Assembly: GCA_964035015.1 (NCBI GenBank)
Contig: OZ035997.1
Span: forward strand, 88,975,965 to 89,039,964
Direction: 5' to 3'
DNA: 64,000 nucleotides
Source of the DNA: Corallium rubrum
Taxonomy: Eukaryota; Cnidaria; Anthozoa; Scleralcyonacea; Coralliidae
The notes under the pieces are model-generated. The model ran no database searches. It saw nothing but the letters and a program-made list of their open reading frames with translations, and was not told where the DNA came from. Both the position numbers and the translations under genes were made by a program. Numbering within the stretch: position 1 is the stretch's first letter; the number at the start of each line of letters is the position of its first letter. This document shows positions 22,280 to 36,300 of this stretch, piece after piece.

Positions 22280-24320
22280 GTAAAATAATAGTTACTCTAA
22301 CGGGATAAAGCGCGAACACAACGCGAAAATTCATTGTCAGAGTTATGATATTAATTAAACGAGTAGTTAGTTCTTTATTCTGTGACTCTGGGAACAAATG
22401 TAATGTGTGACATGGCCCTGCCGGTTTCCTTCTGGCAGTAACAGTAACCCTAGTTTCCTCCTGTAGTGACACTGCAGGGCCATAAAGATAAATATAGATA
22501 TAACTGCAGATAGAGTTTTACAAGGGGGTTCAATAATCGATATTTTTATACTTTTATGTATCTCTTGTATCTCTTTGCATATTGAGTATATTTTTGGAGA
22601 CGTTCGAAGGAGATAAGGCATGCACCCTTATTGATATGACTGAAGATGTGCAAACGACAGCGCAAGTGAACATAACATGCAATCACAGAAATTTGCCGTT
22701 CGCATATCACGCCTGTACATGTTCACGCGTGAAAGAATATAAATTGTTATACTCTTGCTTTATATGCAGTTAAATTAGCTTTTTCAGCCTCGTTATTGTG
22801 TAAAAGTTCTTCAATAGCGTACCGTCGAGCTTCTATAGCGCAAAAAGTGGAGAAACAAAGCAAAATTGACTTTCAAATTATTGCAAATGAGCCATTATCT
22901 ATTGTTCGGACTGCACGAATTGTGGATAAAAGCGAATAAACGTCATCACGACGGAGACTAGACGCTAATTTAAATAATTTAAAAACTCATTAACATAACA
23001 TATCTCGGTGGTTTCAGTTATACCTAATAAAACTCATAAGTCAAACGGCAGAAACAACTAAAAACATTGTAAAACACTCTTGTTCGTGTTTTAAACATTA
23101 CAAAAGAAGATATAAATTGGCGGCCATCTTTATATGAACACGGTGAATAGAGTACATTTTGCAGAAGTTGTTTATTACTTAACCTTTCAAATACGATCAA
23201 ATATAGATAAACCTCTATGCAAAGATAAATATATTGTAACCCCCCACGCAGAATCATCAACAAAAAAAAACAGATCTCGCGGGGGAACGTTTTCACATGC
23301 ATCGTGACTGACCAGATGTTTCGTCAGGCGGCTGCACATGGTAATAGATTATAAATACGATCTGTCGGTCAACTTGTGAATTATCAACACTGCTTATCCG
23401 CGTATAATCACAGTGTAATCTTGTTTGACTGGTACATGTTGTGTTATCAGAGTCATGCGGATATCTCTAATTCTCTTTCAAATGTACTAAAAGATGGGAC
23501 TAATGTTATTTGTTACTATTAATGTCATTGTTGGTTCCGATTTTGTATATATAGTCTTCGAGGTTATCCAGGTGGACCTGCATGCTTGCTTGCAAAGTTA
23601 TCTTGACTTAGACCGCGGCGTCTCCGCAGGAAATCCGGTTGTGTCAATAATAGTCCCAAAAGGTGTAAAATATTTTTATAAACATTTTTGTCGCCATCAA
23701 GCACTAGATGGATAAGAAATAAGAATAACACGATTAAGAATGCGTCGTTCTATACCGCCAAACTTCAAAGCGGTTACCTGAAGGTGCACAAATCCTTTGT
23801 TTTAGCTTTGGTTTTGTTTTGTTTTAGCTTTGTTTTTGCTTTGTTTTATCTTTTGTTTAAGTTTAATATTTAAACAGTACGGTTGAGCGATTGAACCCAG
23901 ATGTTGCTATTGGATGATTGCCTATTGATTGGATGATTGCTTCATTATACAGAAAACACAATATGTTCAGTAACCGTAGAAGTGCACAAATTTCCATAAA
24001 CCTGAACAATAACACAAAACAGTGACTTCCTTGAGCTTCCAAAGTCCAAACCATGTTTATTTTTTCATACATCTCATGTAATTAATGCGACGTCACGTGT
24101 GTAAAGTTACTATGGTAAATGCCCAGTAAAATGAGGGTCTTAGTCGGCTTTTCAATCCTGAATCCGCTCGGAGGGGGACATTGGGGGGTACCCACCACCG
24201 CAATACCAGCGAAATAAATCAACGGAATACCGAAACCGCATTTAGTAAATGCTAGGTAGTTATACTGAGGCATTATTGGCCATGCTTTGCACAGAACTTA
24301 ACCTTCTGTTTGAGCTGTGA
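22280..24320. other. Unassigned stretch
   Basis: Open frames of up to 92 codons (for example 22582-22773 and 23494-23715 on the plus strand) show no recognisable domain. The segment around 23745-23890 resembles part of the MITE at 36721-37030. No convincing exon was found. Confidence 0.35.
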
Positions 24321-24324
24321 CTGA

Positions 24325-24480
24325 TGATTAGTGGCGTAGCGAGAGAATTAGTGACGCCGGGTCCGGGGGCATGCTCCCCCGGAAAATGTTTGAATTTTGG
24401 GTCTCTGAAACGGCATTTCCTGCATTTTGAGGCCGCTTTTCTCGTATTGTCGGTTGCGGAAATTTTTATTTTGGTCTCGC
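24325..24480 (+). repeat. Left part of a G-rich hAT-like MITE
   Basis: It starts 'agtggcgtagcgagag' (compare CAGTGGCGTAGGAA of the 21637 element) and carries 'gtccgggggcatgctccccc' and 'ctctgaaacggcatttcc'. A right terminus and duplication were not resolved. Confidence 0.5.
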
Positions 24481-25074
24481 ATTATTTAAAGTTTATCATA
24501 TTTATATTCAGCCTAGCTGACGCCCGGGCACAAGTAATGAAGAGGAAGTAAGAAAAGCTTACAATCTTGAATAAGGTATCAGTATATTTTTTGTAAATAA
24601 AGATGTAAACATTAGTTTCGTATATGCGCAGAACGGACTGTACGTCACCTTTAAGAAACAGACAAACAAACAAACAGCTGGCAAACACAAGTGATTTATT
24701 GCGAAAACATAACCACACACACGCATGTCAAAAACACGCCAATTTTATAAACGCCTGGCATTTCGGCTTGCTTGATGCTTTACATTTTTAAAATATGGCA
24801 AAAATTTTGTCACAAAAAAGTTTGTCACAAATGAAATATGGCAAAGTAAAATACTTTTTTAGCGCTTTGATTTCTGACTATCGAAGTCCGGAAGTAAGTA
24901 ACGAAGGACAAAATGATAGGCATACATGAAGTAATAGGTCAGTCTTGGGATACAACAAATTTAACAAATATTCTGTGCCACGTGAAAGCGATATATTGAT
25001 AGAGTTTTATACTTTTATAACTTCAAAATCGGTGCTGATAGATGTGCTATTGACTGTACAACTTAACGTACAAA

Positions 25075-28000
25075 ATGTTGCAGCCGATATTGGAAAGTTT
25101 GAACAAAAAGAACATAATATTAGCAAGTGGTTCGCCGCGAAGGAAAGAAATTCTGACAGCATTGGTGAGTGCGATAATTGTAAAATTCTGTAGATTGGGG
25201 ATGGGACTGAATATGATTGGCTTCTTGGAAGGTCTTTAATGTAGCTTCCACGAAAGACGATGTAATGGCGTATTTGACACACTTTTGTGTGCCACACGTA
25301 AAATACATAATTTAAGAAATAAAAAACGTGTCGCGTGCGATTATCGAGTTATAATGCACGAGAGATGCGTGTAAAGCACGAGGCGATAGCCGAGTGTTTT
25401 ACTAGCTTCTCGAGTGCATTATAACTCGATAATTGCACAGCGACTAAGTTTTTTATTTCTTTTATAAAATAGTGACTTTAAATTGTCAATAAACCCAATA
25501 AAAGTAAGCAGAAAAACAGATTACCTGTCTCAGGACGAGTTTGTTACCATTTAGCGCCACGCGTGGCCCCGTATGACACGTCGGGGATTTTAGCGATGAA
25601 AATGCACTTAAAGTTGCACTGAAAACATTCTGCTGTGTTAATTACGTGATTAGACATATATCCAAGTAATTTTTGACTTTCGTTGATGATTAAATCCACA
25701 TAAAATTCATCAAAAACGACAAAATCGTCGCGAAGTATCTCGTTTGCCGTGCCGTTATGGAGTTATAATGGCACGCTTGTTTGACCCAATAGCCAATCAG
25801 AGTGCGTGTTGTCGTTCATTTACTTCCGGTTATTTTATAAATTGTTATATACCAAAGACATTTCGTTTGCCAAAGATGAAATCCTATTGGTCAAATCATG
25901 GTCACGTGTTGTTCAAGAAACTCAATGTTTCTTTCTGTCGAGGAAACATTGCATACACAATGATTATTGCATCAGATCAAGAACTTTGGACTCTTTGGGG
26001 CATTTGAAAACAAGAGCTTGTTTTGAGCTTGTGTGGTATCCAAAAGAATCAGAATCGAGTGTCAATTTCCACATATAATACAGTTTGAACTGAGTATAGT
26101 TCTATACTGACTTGATGAAACAAGTATGTTTTGGAATTCAGTATTAAAGTCCCTTTTGCTCAACCTTACCCAACCTTGACCATGTAGGTCAGTTGGTACA
26201 GTACTAGTGCACCTATCATTTATTTCCACCACCCTTGGGATGGTCAGTCCCTCGAGGATTTGAACTTAACTTTTGAAAATTTTCTCTGTCAAATTTCCCA
26301 CTCACAAGTTTAAGTCAGTTGTCAAATACCCCTACCAGGGGGCAAAAAAAATTGATCTATTAAGTGTGTGACGAGCAAGAAGTTGGCTATTTCTTCTTTG
26401 GGACGTTTCTCCATCTTTTAAAGAATCTATTTTAATATCGCAGACATTGAAGCAACGTAAGCATGTAACTAGTCTCCAGGGTCTTCTCGGTTTTAGTGCA
26501 CCATTATTAAAATATGAACCTGGGGACAAGGTTGATCAATTCCCCTGACTCTCAGTACATAATTCTTCGTCAAATGCTCTGTAAAGGTCAACTAAACCTT
26601 TTAAAGTTATATTTTCTTCTGAAAGCACTCGGGAAGAAAATCTTTGTCAAGTCCCCCATGGTTTCCCTCCCTCCCAGGGGTGGTGGAAACAAATGATAGG
26701 TGCACAGGGCCTCAGACTAGTAAACTGAAGGTTGCACAAACTCTTGGATTTGTGAAGGTCTATGCATATTAGTCCTTACAAATTCTCTCAACTCACTCTC
26801 CTGACAATGCATCAGCCTATATGTAAACACAGGCAGCCATATCTTTTTAAAGATATACCATTACAGTATATATTACATACTGTGCCATCAAGGTATCAAT
26901 TAAATTATAATACCAGCAGAATAAGAATCAAACTAATAATTCATAAAAAATGTTTGTTTCCAATTACAATTACAATTACCAAAAGTACTGTATGCCTACC
27001 AGGTGTGGCACTAGGAATTCCCCAGCACAAGGGCTAAGGTCCCTGACAGGGGGGCTAGTAGGGGGGTAGGGGTATCCTCTCTCTGAAAAATTTTAAAAAA
27101 TTGAATGTCTAGAATGCCTTTTCCTGTCTTCTCAGTGTGAAATTATTGCAGTAACCAACAAGCTATGTACAGCATTTATTTTTAAGGTATCAATAAGGGA
27201 AAATCTGTTGAATGGATGTACCTAGTGGTGGGTGATTAACTTTGCCATCTTTTTGTCCAATTTTGAATTCAGAAAATGACATTTTGTGTGTTATAATTAT
27301 TATCACTATCACTTTTGGCTTCTACACAACATATACTGTATACCTTATTCTGTGTTTCTACAGGAGTTTTATTTCACTATTACTGTAAAGCATTAATTAC
27401 TACTGACTTGTCTGGCTTTATCAGTTAAAAGTTCTTTGCCAATTGATTTTTTCTTCCAGATCATTGAATGATTCACCAACAAAATTGGTAAATTTCCCTA
27501 ATGGGGTGGGGATGGGGGAGAGTTAGGGTTCACTGACAGAGGGGTGAGCTAGGGTTCACTGACAGGGGGCTGTAGCCCCCCCCCCCCCTGCCCCCTTGCA
27601 CCTTCTTCACCATCTGCACCTTTACCATTTGCACATCATCTGCACCATCTACACCATCTGTACCAGCTGCACTATCTGCACTTTCTGCATTATTGGCACC
27701 ACCAGCACCTGCATTATTTGCACTTTCTTTACCGTCCGCACCATCAGCACCTTCTTTGCCATAACATCATCGCACCTTCTTCACCATCTGCATCTTCTTT
27801 ACCATCTGCACAATCCACACCATCCTCATCGTCTGCACCTTTCCATTTGCATCTTCTTTACCATCTGCACAATCCACGTCATCTGCACCTTCACCATCTG
27901 CACCTTCTTTACCATCTGCACCATCTGCACCTTCTTTACCATCTGCACCATCTGCACCATCTGCACCATCTGCACGGCCTTCTTTACCATCTGCACCATC

Positions 28001-30619
28001 TGCACCGTCTGCACCTTCACCATCTGCACCTTCTTTACCATCTGCACCATCTGCACCTTCTTTACCATCTGCACCATCTGCACCTTCTTTACCATCTGCA
28101 CCATCTGCACAGTCTGCACCTTCTTCACCATTTGCACCATCCATACCTTTCATACCTTTTTTGCACTTTCTTCAGCATCTGCACTATCTGCACCTGGATG
28201 GTGTGGATGGGGCATATGCCGGGTAATGATCTGCACCATCCACACCATCCGCATGATCTGCACCATCTGCATCTTCTTTACCATCTGCACAATCCAACCC
28301 ATGTGCATCATCTGCACCTTCACAATTTGCATCTTCTTTGTTCATGAAAGATTAGAAAGTGATGATAACCTAAGTTCTAGCAGAACCGATTTATTCGTTG
28401 ACAACATTAAATTGTTTTATATTTTGTATTAATTAAAAACTTTTTCAATATACGATTTAAAACATAGTTTTTACGCATACAAAAGAACATTATATATATA
28501 GTAAAGAAATATTTAATTGTGCCATGGGGTCATCTGTAAGTTCAGCGATTTTAGTAATAATCTTGTGATGCAACCCATTGAAGAAAGAGTCATTTAGTCA
28601 GCTCCTAACACACCTAAATTGTAGCACAGATTCGTGAATGCATCGTCATTCAAAATATTGTCTGGAAACTCAGCTAAAGTCTTTGTTCTATCTTTTTGTT
28701 CGCCTTTATGCATTTTTGTGCACGGTCACTGAACCCATTGTATTTTAGTATAATGAACGAGTTATTCAGTAGCAACGTTTCTGTCGTTTCAATTCAATGC
28801 GGTTTAATAAACGCAACATATATATAAACCTGATAACATGTAGGGATTAGAAAAAGTATCATGTTGAATGCCTAAACCACTTTCATATAATAACGACAAA
28901 TTTTACATTCTTTTAGTGCATCTTAATAAGCCTGAGTCGCCTCGTTTTTGTGTCTGAAATTAAAAAAAGGATCTTTGCTTTGTAACGAGGCCAGCAGAAA
29001 AGCGCATTTAGATGCACATACATGAAAGAATATTATAAATTGCGGCCTTTTAGCAACTGACAGTTATAAAGTCTTTAAACAGTATACTTGTAACGTATAT
29101 ATAATAATTAATGAAAAAAAAAAGAAGTTAAATCAATTGTTGAATCCTCTTGCAGATTTACATAAACATTTCGTGTGATTTTCTCAACTAAAATCATTTT
29201 ATGTCTAGAATTTTCGACAAATATGAACATGAATACCACAAGCTATCGAGTTTGTCAAGTTTGTTAAATATATACCAATACGATACGGCCGCCTGTATTG
29301 TAATATACTAAATCGGCTATGCGGTATATGATGTTTATATGAAAGCGAATAAGTATGATGGGGACCTGGGGCGAGCTCTGCTCGAAGGGCCAGTGACGTT
29401 TTCCTTAAAATTTAAGGCCGCTGTTCTGAGAGCTTTTTAAACGGATGGCAATGTGCTAATTGCATACAATATCAGATTAGTTTTGCCGTTCTAACGGAAG
29501 CTGTTAGTTGCAACTTATCTTATCACTTTATATGTTATTTTGAAAACCCTAGGTGATTGAGTTTTGTTAGTACTATATAATGACATTGTGTAGTGCTAAA
29601 GTTAGTGTTGACAACAAAGCTTGACGTCACACAGGCACAGTATAGGCTCATGGTGATTCGTTACACATGATCAATCTCGTTCCCAGGGCCTTTTTCCACT
29701 CTCCCAATTTCAAAAAGACTCGTGCAATCTGGCACCCAGACCCTGCGATCCTTTTGGTCATTATCAAGGAACTGAACCTCCCTCCGTTCCTTGGCATTAC
29801 CAAAAAGAGTTGAAGACTGGTAAAGGGCATTGAGCGCTGGTAAAGAGCATAGAGCGCAGTCTGTACGGACAGCTTCATTGTGCTTACGCTACAAAGCATG
29901 AAATCTGTCCCTCCAAGCGATCCCAAGTACTCTAGCGTTCCTAACTCGTCAACTCTTTTGGGAAATGGCGAATTCCGAAAATACTGAGAAAATTTCGTAG
30001 TATTGGCGAAAATTAATTTTAGTTTCTCATCTTTTTTGCATGTTGTAAACAATATATAACTAACTCCTTGTTTATCGACATTTTATAACTCTATATTAGT
30101 TAGCTATAAAATTAGTGTTTATGTTAGAGTTATAATTACGACTATACTGAACAATTATTGGATGAGAGTTTTGTCATGTCAAGAATTATCGAGGGCGAAG
30201 TTTGTGTTATCTGCCGAAGCCGAAGGCTGATGCAGTGAAGCTGATAATGCGGTCTGAGACCTTTTGAAGCTTGATAATGAATGAAATTACTTCGTGTAAT
30301 TTCAGATATATATGATGAATGAAGTTCTCTCTAACCCACCAACATAGTACTCAGGTCAGCAGCATGTTGGTGTAAAACATACTTCAAATAGTAATGAAAG
30401 ATAATGTTAATGTTAATGACCATCGATGACAATAATGTTGTTAATATTAGTATTACTGTTGACGTGATGATGATGATAATGATTCTAATAATGATGATAA
30501 TGTGATGGTGATGGTGATGATGATGATACTAATGACGACGACGACGACGACGACGATGATGATGATGATGATGATGATGATAATGATGATGATGATGATG
30601 ATGATGATGATAATGATGG

Positions 30620-30671
<52 letters not shown>

Positions 30672-33225
30672 AATCATGATATAATGATAACGATAAAAGT
30701 AATAATAAAAATAGAAATAATAATAGTAATAATAAATTAACCTGTTGGATAGATACCAAATCTTGTGGGACTGGTCAACCGTGAAATCTCCACCAAAAAC
30801 CTATTTGCTCCCTGCCGTAATTTTTATTAAAGAAAGAATAATAACTTGCATTTCAACTTTGTATATTTAATTACATTATCCAAGACACAAGTAACGTCGT
30901 ATGAAAAATACTGACATGCAGCCCAAATACCAATATTTTAAATAACTTCAATAAACTGTGTTGATAGTACGGATCTCATTAATGTCTTTGCAACGAAACT
31001 GAAAAGCTAAAATACTTCAAGTCACGCTTCATGTGAGTAATTTGTTTTATATTGCATCTTTGCGCCCTGCTTCCTGCCGAGATTGCTTTGTATCGCTGTT
31101 TTAAAAGCACATACTGAAAATAGAATATAGATCTATTTTGACTGGATGGACGAAGTACACCGTAAAATAAGGAAGCTCTGTGAAATCGATTCATTTATTT
31201 CAAATGAAATAAAATATCTAGGAGAATGCTTGACCAAAACGTTATCTGCTGGAAATGTATCCGAAGTTCAGGCGAAGTGTAAGTCTGTAACTCCAGGAAT
31301 TGGTCTTTGGTTCAGACGAACATTTGCAACTGGTAGTCCGGAAGAGGGAGCATGGTTGGCTAAATGCTTTCGACTTGATGACGTAGTTCACATACTAGAA
31401 GGTGATTTTATGGCACCAATTGGAAAAATAGAAGACGCTACAATAAGAGAGAAACTTGAACCTATTGGTAACTCGCCAGGATTTTTTATGTTAACAACCA
31501 ATGACTTATTGCAATCTATGAATGATGACATTAGAAATAGATATCACAACTGGACTAAAACTGATCCAAAGAACCAAACTAAAGATGTTTGCCGTTCTTC
31601 AGTGCCAGAATTCATCGCAAGCCAGTGGACTACATCAAAACGATTTGAAAAAAGTTGTGAGTTTATAGAAGACATACTGCTCCAACGTGATGAACCAAGT
31701 AAAGCAGAAGTTATGTTTACAACTGATGGTCCATCAGCATTAACAGTGATTAAAATAAAATCAGCAGAAGCAGTTGTAGGCGAAGTACAAGTTGACACTG
31801 TGCCCTGTATTAAATTATCTTCATGGCCTGATCAGTTGCAATATCAACAATGGGTGAATCGTAAACGAAAGTGGCCCAATCCTCAACTTGTTTTACAAGC
31901 TCAACATTTCTTATCTATTGTAGCTAAATCGCCTCCTGGTGTTGAAAACGAAATCGAAGCAAGCAACGCTTGGCGATTATCATTTTCCAAAGTTGACATG
32001 CTTTATACATCCACATACACAGAATCAACGAAATATCTATTATCTTTTTAAGATTATGTTTTGCGCTAACATAAAAAAATTCGAAAGTAGTGGTAAAACA
32101 ATGCCATCTTACTTTTACAAGACAACGATGTTGTGGTTGATGGAAGAAGAAGGAGACGGATTTGGTGAAGTCGATTTCGAAGAAGCCATTAAAATGCTTT
32201 TCCAAAAATTGAATGAGTTTTTGAAGAATGCTTTGTTACCCAATTTTTTTTATCCTTCAATCAATTTGCTTGATGGTTATCCTGAAGAATTAATTGCTAT
32301 CTGTAGCTACATGATCAAAGAACTGATAGAAAACCCATTACATTATGTTCCTCGAACTTTAGATAACGAGTTTTTTAAAGAATATGCAGAAGTTCTTGCT
32401 GAGCCTGTTGCTATCATCCTTAATTCCTCCTACCAAGAGCAGAAATTACCTCCAGATTGCAAAAGTGCTAATGTAACTCCAGTCCCTAAAGAATCACCAG
32501 TTCGCGAGATAAACAAACACTTGAGACCCATATCCTTGACGCCAGTCATCTCAAAGATCGCCGAAGACTTTGTGGTTGAGATGTTTGTTGCTCCTGCAAT
32601 TTTAAAGATAATAAATCCTGCTCAATTCGGTGTAATTCCTAGATCTTCAGCTACCCAGGCTTTAATCAGCATGATTCATTCACCACTATCGCAAAGCCTA
32701 TCGGGATGATGCAATAATTGCAATTTGTCGCCAGAAAAATAATAATAATACAGGAAAGCCACCGAAACCTAGACTCGGCTACGACAAGCAGGTAGCCCGA
32801 GTAATAAGTGTACACTGGAACCCCGCCGTATTACTACCACATTTTTTTGGTCCGGCGGTGATCGTATTAACGGGGTTCCACTGTATTTAGAATAAGAAGT
32901 ATATAAAAATGATCTACACCAGGCTCTAGAGAAAGACAGCTTGTTAGCCAAACAGCTGACACGATTTTATTTAATATATCGACACTTCAAAACATGACAG
33001 CATGCACTGTTGTCATTGTTATCAAGTGTTTCCAGTGAAATACGGCTTTGCTGATTGGCTTATGAATTACAAGAGGAAATGCATGAATTGAGCAAATAAC
33101 AAAAAAAGAATTCCAGCGCAGAAAAAGTAGAGAAAAATATCATGCACAGCAAATCAATAGGAAAAAATTGAGCAACCTCTCTATTAGGGTTTGGTTCAAA
33201 GTACGGATCAATGGATAAGTCCTAT

Positions 33226-33308
<83 letters not shown>

Positions 33309-36300
33309 CCCGCCATGGTTTTCTTTAAAAAAGAATAACAACTTGCATTTCAACTTTGTAAATTTAATTATAATAGTAGTAACCGAAATAGAAATTAGAA
33401 TCTATTTTTAATTTTAATCATCTTATGATCTGCAACTATTAAATTACTATAGTATTCGTATGAAAAATTCCATGCCGCACAAATACCAATCTTTTCGTAA
33501 TAACTTCAATAAACTGTATCAATAGTACAGATCTGTTCAATATTTTTTTGCAATCGGCACTTGATGAAAACTTAAAACACTTCAAGTCACGCTTCATGAG
33601 AGTAAGTAGTGTTTACAACACGAACGACCGTGTTGTATGAAATATACAATCTCTAGCCAAAAATTGTGAAATGATTTGAGTGTTTGTATCAGGAGGGTAT
33701 ACATGCACTAGTGGGGCGCTATTTTATATGGATCCATGTGACCGTGATGTGGCGTATTTCTAAAAATTGGATTGACTGGAACATGAATTTAAAGTACCTA
33801 TGAAACGAAAATTAAGTTTGTTGAAAGAACACTTAAAGTGACAGAGTAACATCTGAGTAACATTTCTTTGATATGCAAATTAAACATTTTGACGTCACAC
33901 GTGCATAATGAGTTATCGCAAAACGTTCTATATCTTTGGTATTGTCAAATATAATCACTTGAAAATCTACATGTTTAGTGTTGTGGGCGAAACACACCCA
34001 CATGCTTCATTCAAATTAATTTGTTTTGATAATAGCAAACATATATAACTTTTTTCAATAACTCATTATGCACATGACGTGACGTCAAAATGTTTAATTT
34101 GTATATCAAATAAACTGAAATATCTCAAGAACGAAGCAAGAAAACGAAAAACTGCAAAAGACGTTACTCTGTCATTTTAAGTGTTCTTTCAAATAAGACA
34201 AACTTAATTTTCGTTTCATAGGCACTTTAATGATTTCACAATTTGTTATACCGGATACCGTATATCTTTGCGCCTTCCTTCCTGCCAAAGAGAGATTACT
34301 TTGTATCGCTGTTTTAAAAGCATATTCAGAATATAGATGTCTTTTGTCTGGATGGACAAAATACACAGTATAATAAGAAAGCTTTGTAAAACTGATTCAC
34401 TTATTTCCAATGAATTAAAAAGTATAATAGAATGCAGAACTACAATTAGGTTATCTGCTCGTATGGGTCTTTGGTTTGACCAAACATTTGCAGCTGGTAG
34501 TCTGGAAGAAGGAGCATGGTTGGCTAAATGCTTTCGACTTGATGACGTAGTTCACATACTAGAAGGTGATTTTATGGCACCAATTGGAAGAATAGAAGAC
34601 GCTACAATAAGAGAGAAACTTGAACCTATTGGTAACTCGCCAGGATTTTTTATGTTAACAACCAATGACTTATTGCAATCTATGAATGATGACATTAGAA
34701 ATAGATATCACAACTGGATTAAAACTGATCCAAAGAACCAAACTAAAGATGTTTGCCGTTCTTCAGTGCCAGAATTCATCGCAAGCCAGTGGAGTACATC
34801 AAAACGATTTGAAAAAAGTTGTGAGTTTATAGCAGACATACTGCTCCAACGTGATGAACCAAGTAAAGCAGAAGTTATGTTTACAACTGATGGTCCATCA
34901 GCATTAACAGTGATTAAAATGAAATCAGCAGAAGCAGTTCTAGGCGAAGTACAAATTGATACTGTGCCCTGCATTGAGTTATCTTCATGGCCTGATCAAT
35001 TGCAATATCAACAGTGGGTGAATCGTAAACGAAAGTGGCCCAATCCTCAACTTGTTTTACAATCTCAACATTTGTTATCTATTGTCGCTAAAGCACCTCC
35101 TAAAGTTGAAAACGAAATCGAAGCAAGCAACGTTTGGCGATTATCATTTTCCAAAGTTGAGATGCTTTATTCATCCACATACACAGAGAATCAACAAAAT
35201 ATATATTATCTTTTTAAGATTATGTTTTACGCCAACATCAAAAAATTTGAAAGTGGTGGTAAAACAATGCCATCCTACTTTTGCAAGACAACGATGTTGT
35301 GGCTGATGGAAGAAGAAGGAGACGGATTTGGTGAAGTCGATTTCGAAGAAGCCATTAAAATGCTTTTCCAAAAATTGAATGAGTTCTTGAAGAATGGTTC
35401 GTTACCCAATTTTTTTTATCCTTCAATCAATTTGCTTGATGGTTATCCTGAAGAATTAATTGCTATCTGTAGCTACATGATCAAAGAACTGATAGAAAAC
35501 CCATTACATTATGTTCCTCGAACTTTAGACGACGAGTGCGAGTTTTTAGAAATTGCGAATGAAAGGTTCAAACGTTTTGAACTTTTGATGGAAATGAAAA
35601 AAATAATATTTAAACGTGATTAATGACGGGAAACTATTTGGCCCTTGTTGGGGCTCGTCAGCATGGTGAAGCTTTTGACTTACACACATGCATAACAAAT
35701 TTTTGCCCAGAACAAATTTTCTTAAAAAAAGTTTTTCCTATCGAGGTGCTGCGTCTTGGAACAGAATACCGATCGACAAACTACAGAAGATTAACTCTAC
35801 AGAATTGTCTATGAATAATACTCGAAAAATACTTGACGACCTTTTTTGATGTATATAGATTATTTAGCTTTTGAATCCTTTTAGTGTTTATGTAAATAAC
35901 TGTATATTATAAATTGTAGGTATTTGTGTATGAAGAGGACATTTTGTGGTTCTCTCAATAGAGAATCATAAAGTTGGGTTTTTTTCTTCATATTTTTAAA
36001 AATATTTTTCCTATGTGTAAATACCCACACGGCCCTTTGAAAATCACTGTGGTGAAAGGTCACCGTGTTTAAATAAGTTTAATAATTTAATAATTTAATA
36101 ATAATAATAATCATTTTTTTTTAAAACATGCTACAAAACAACGGAAACTCCCAAAAGTGAAACTGCAAACATTTTTATTTTCAATATTTAAATCGTTTAG
36201 TATCTTAACATTGCCATTATCAAAATTTTCCTTTTAAGCGTAATAATGCATGTACAGCAGCCAAAATAATACGCCTTCCCGGAAGTCCTGTGAAAACTGA

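Noticed and set aside
26170-26275. Possible tRNA gene or SINE (A-box-like 'taggtcagttgg')
   Set aside because: No acceptable B-box or cloverleaf could be built; kept only as an inverted-arm repeat.
30453-30759. Poly-His, poly-Ile and poly-Met ORFs
   Set aside because: They come from the (GAT)n microsatellite.
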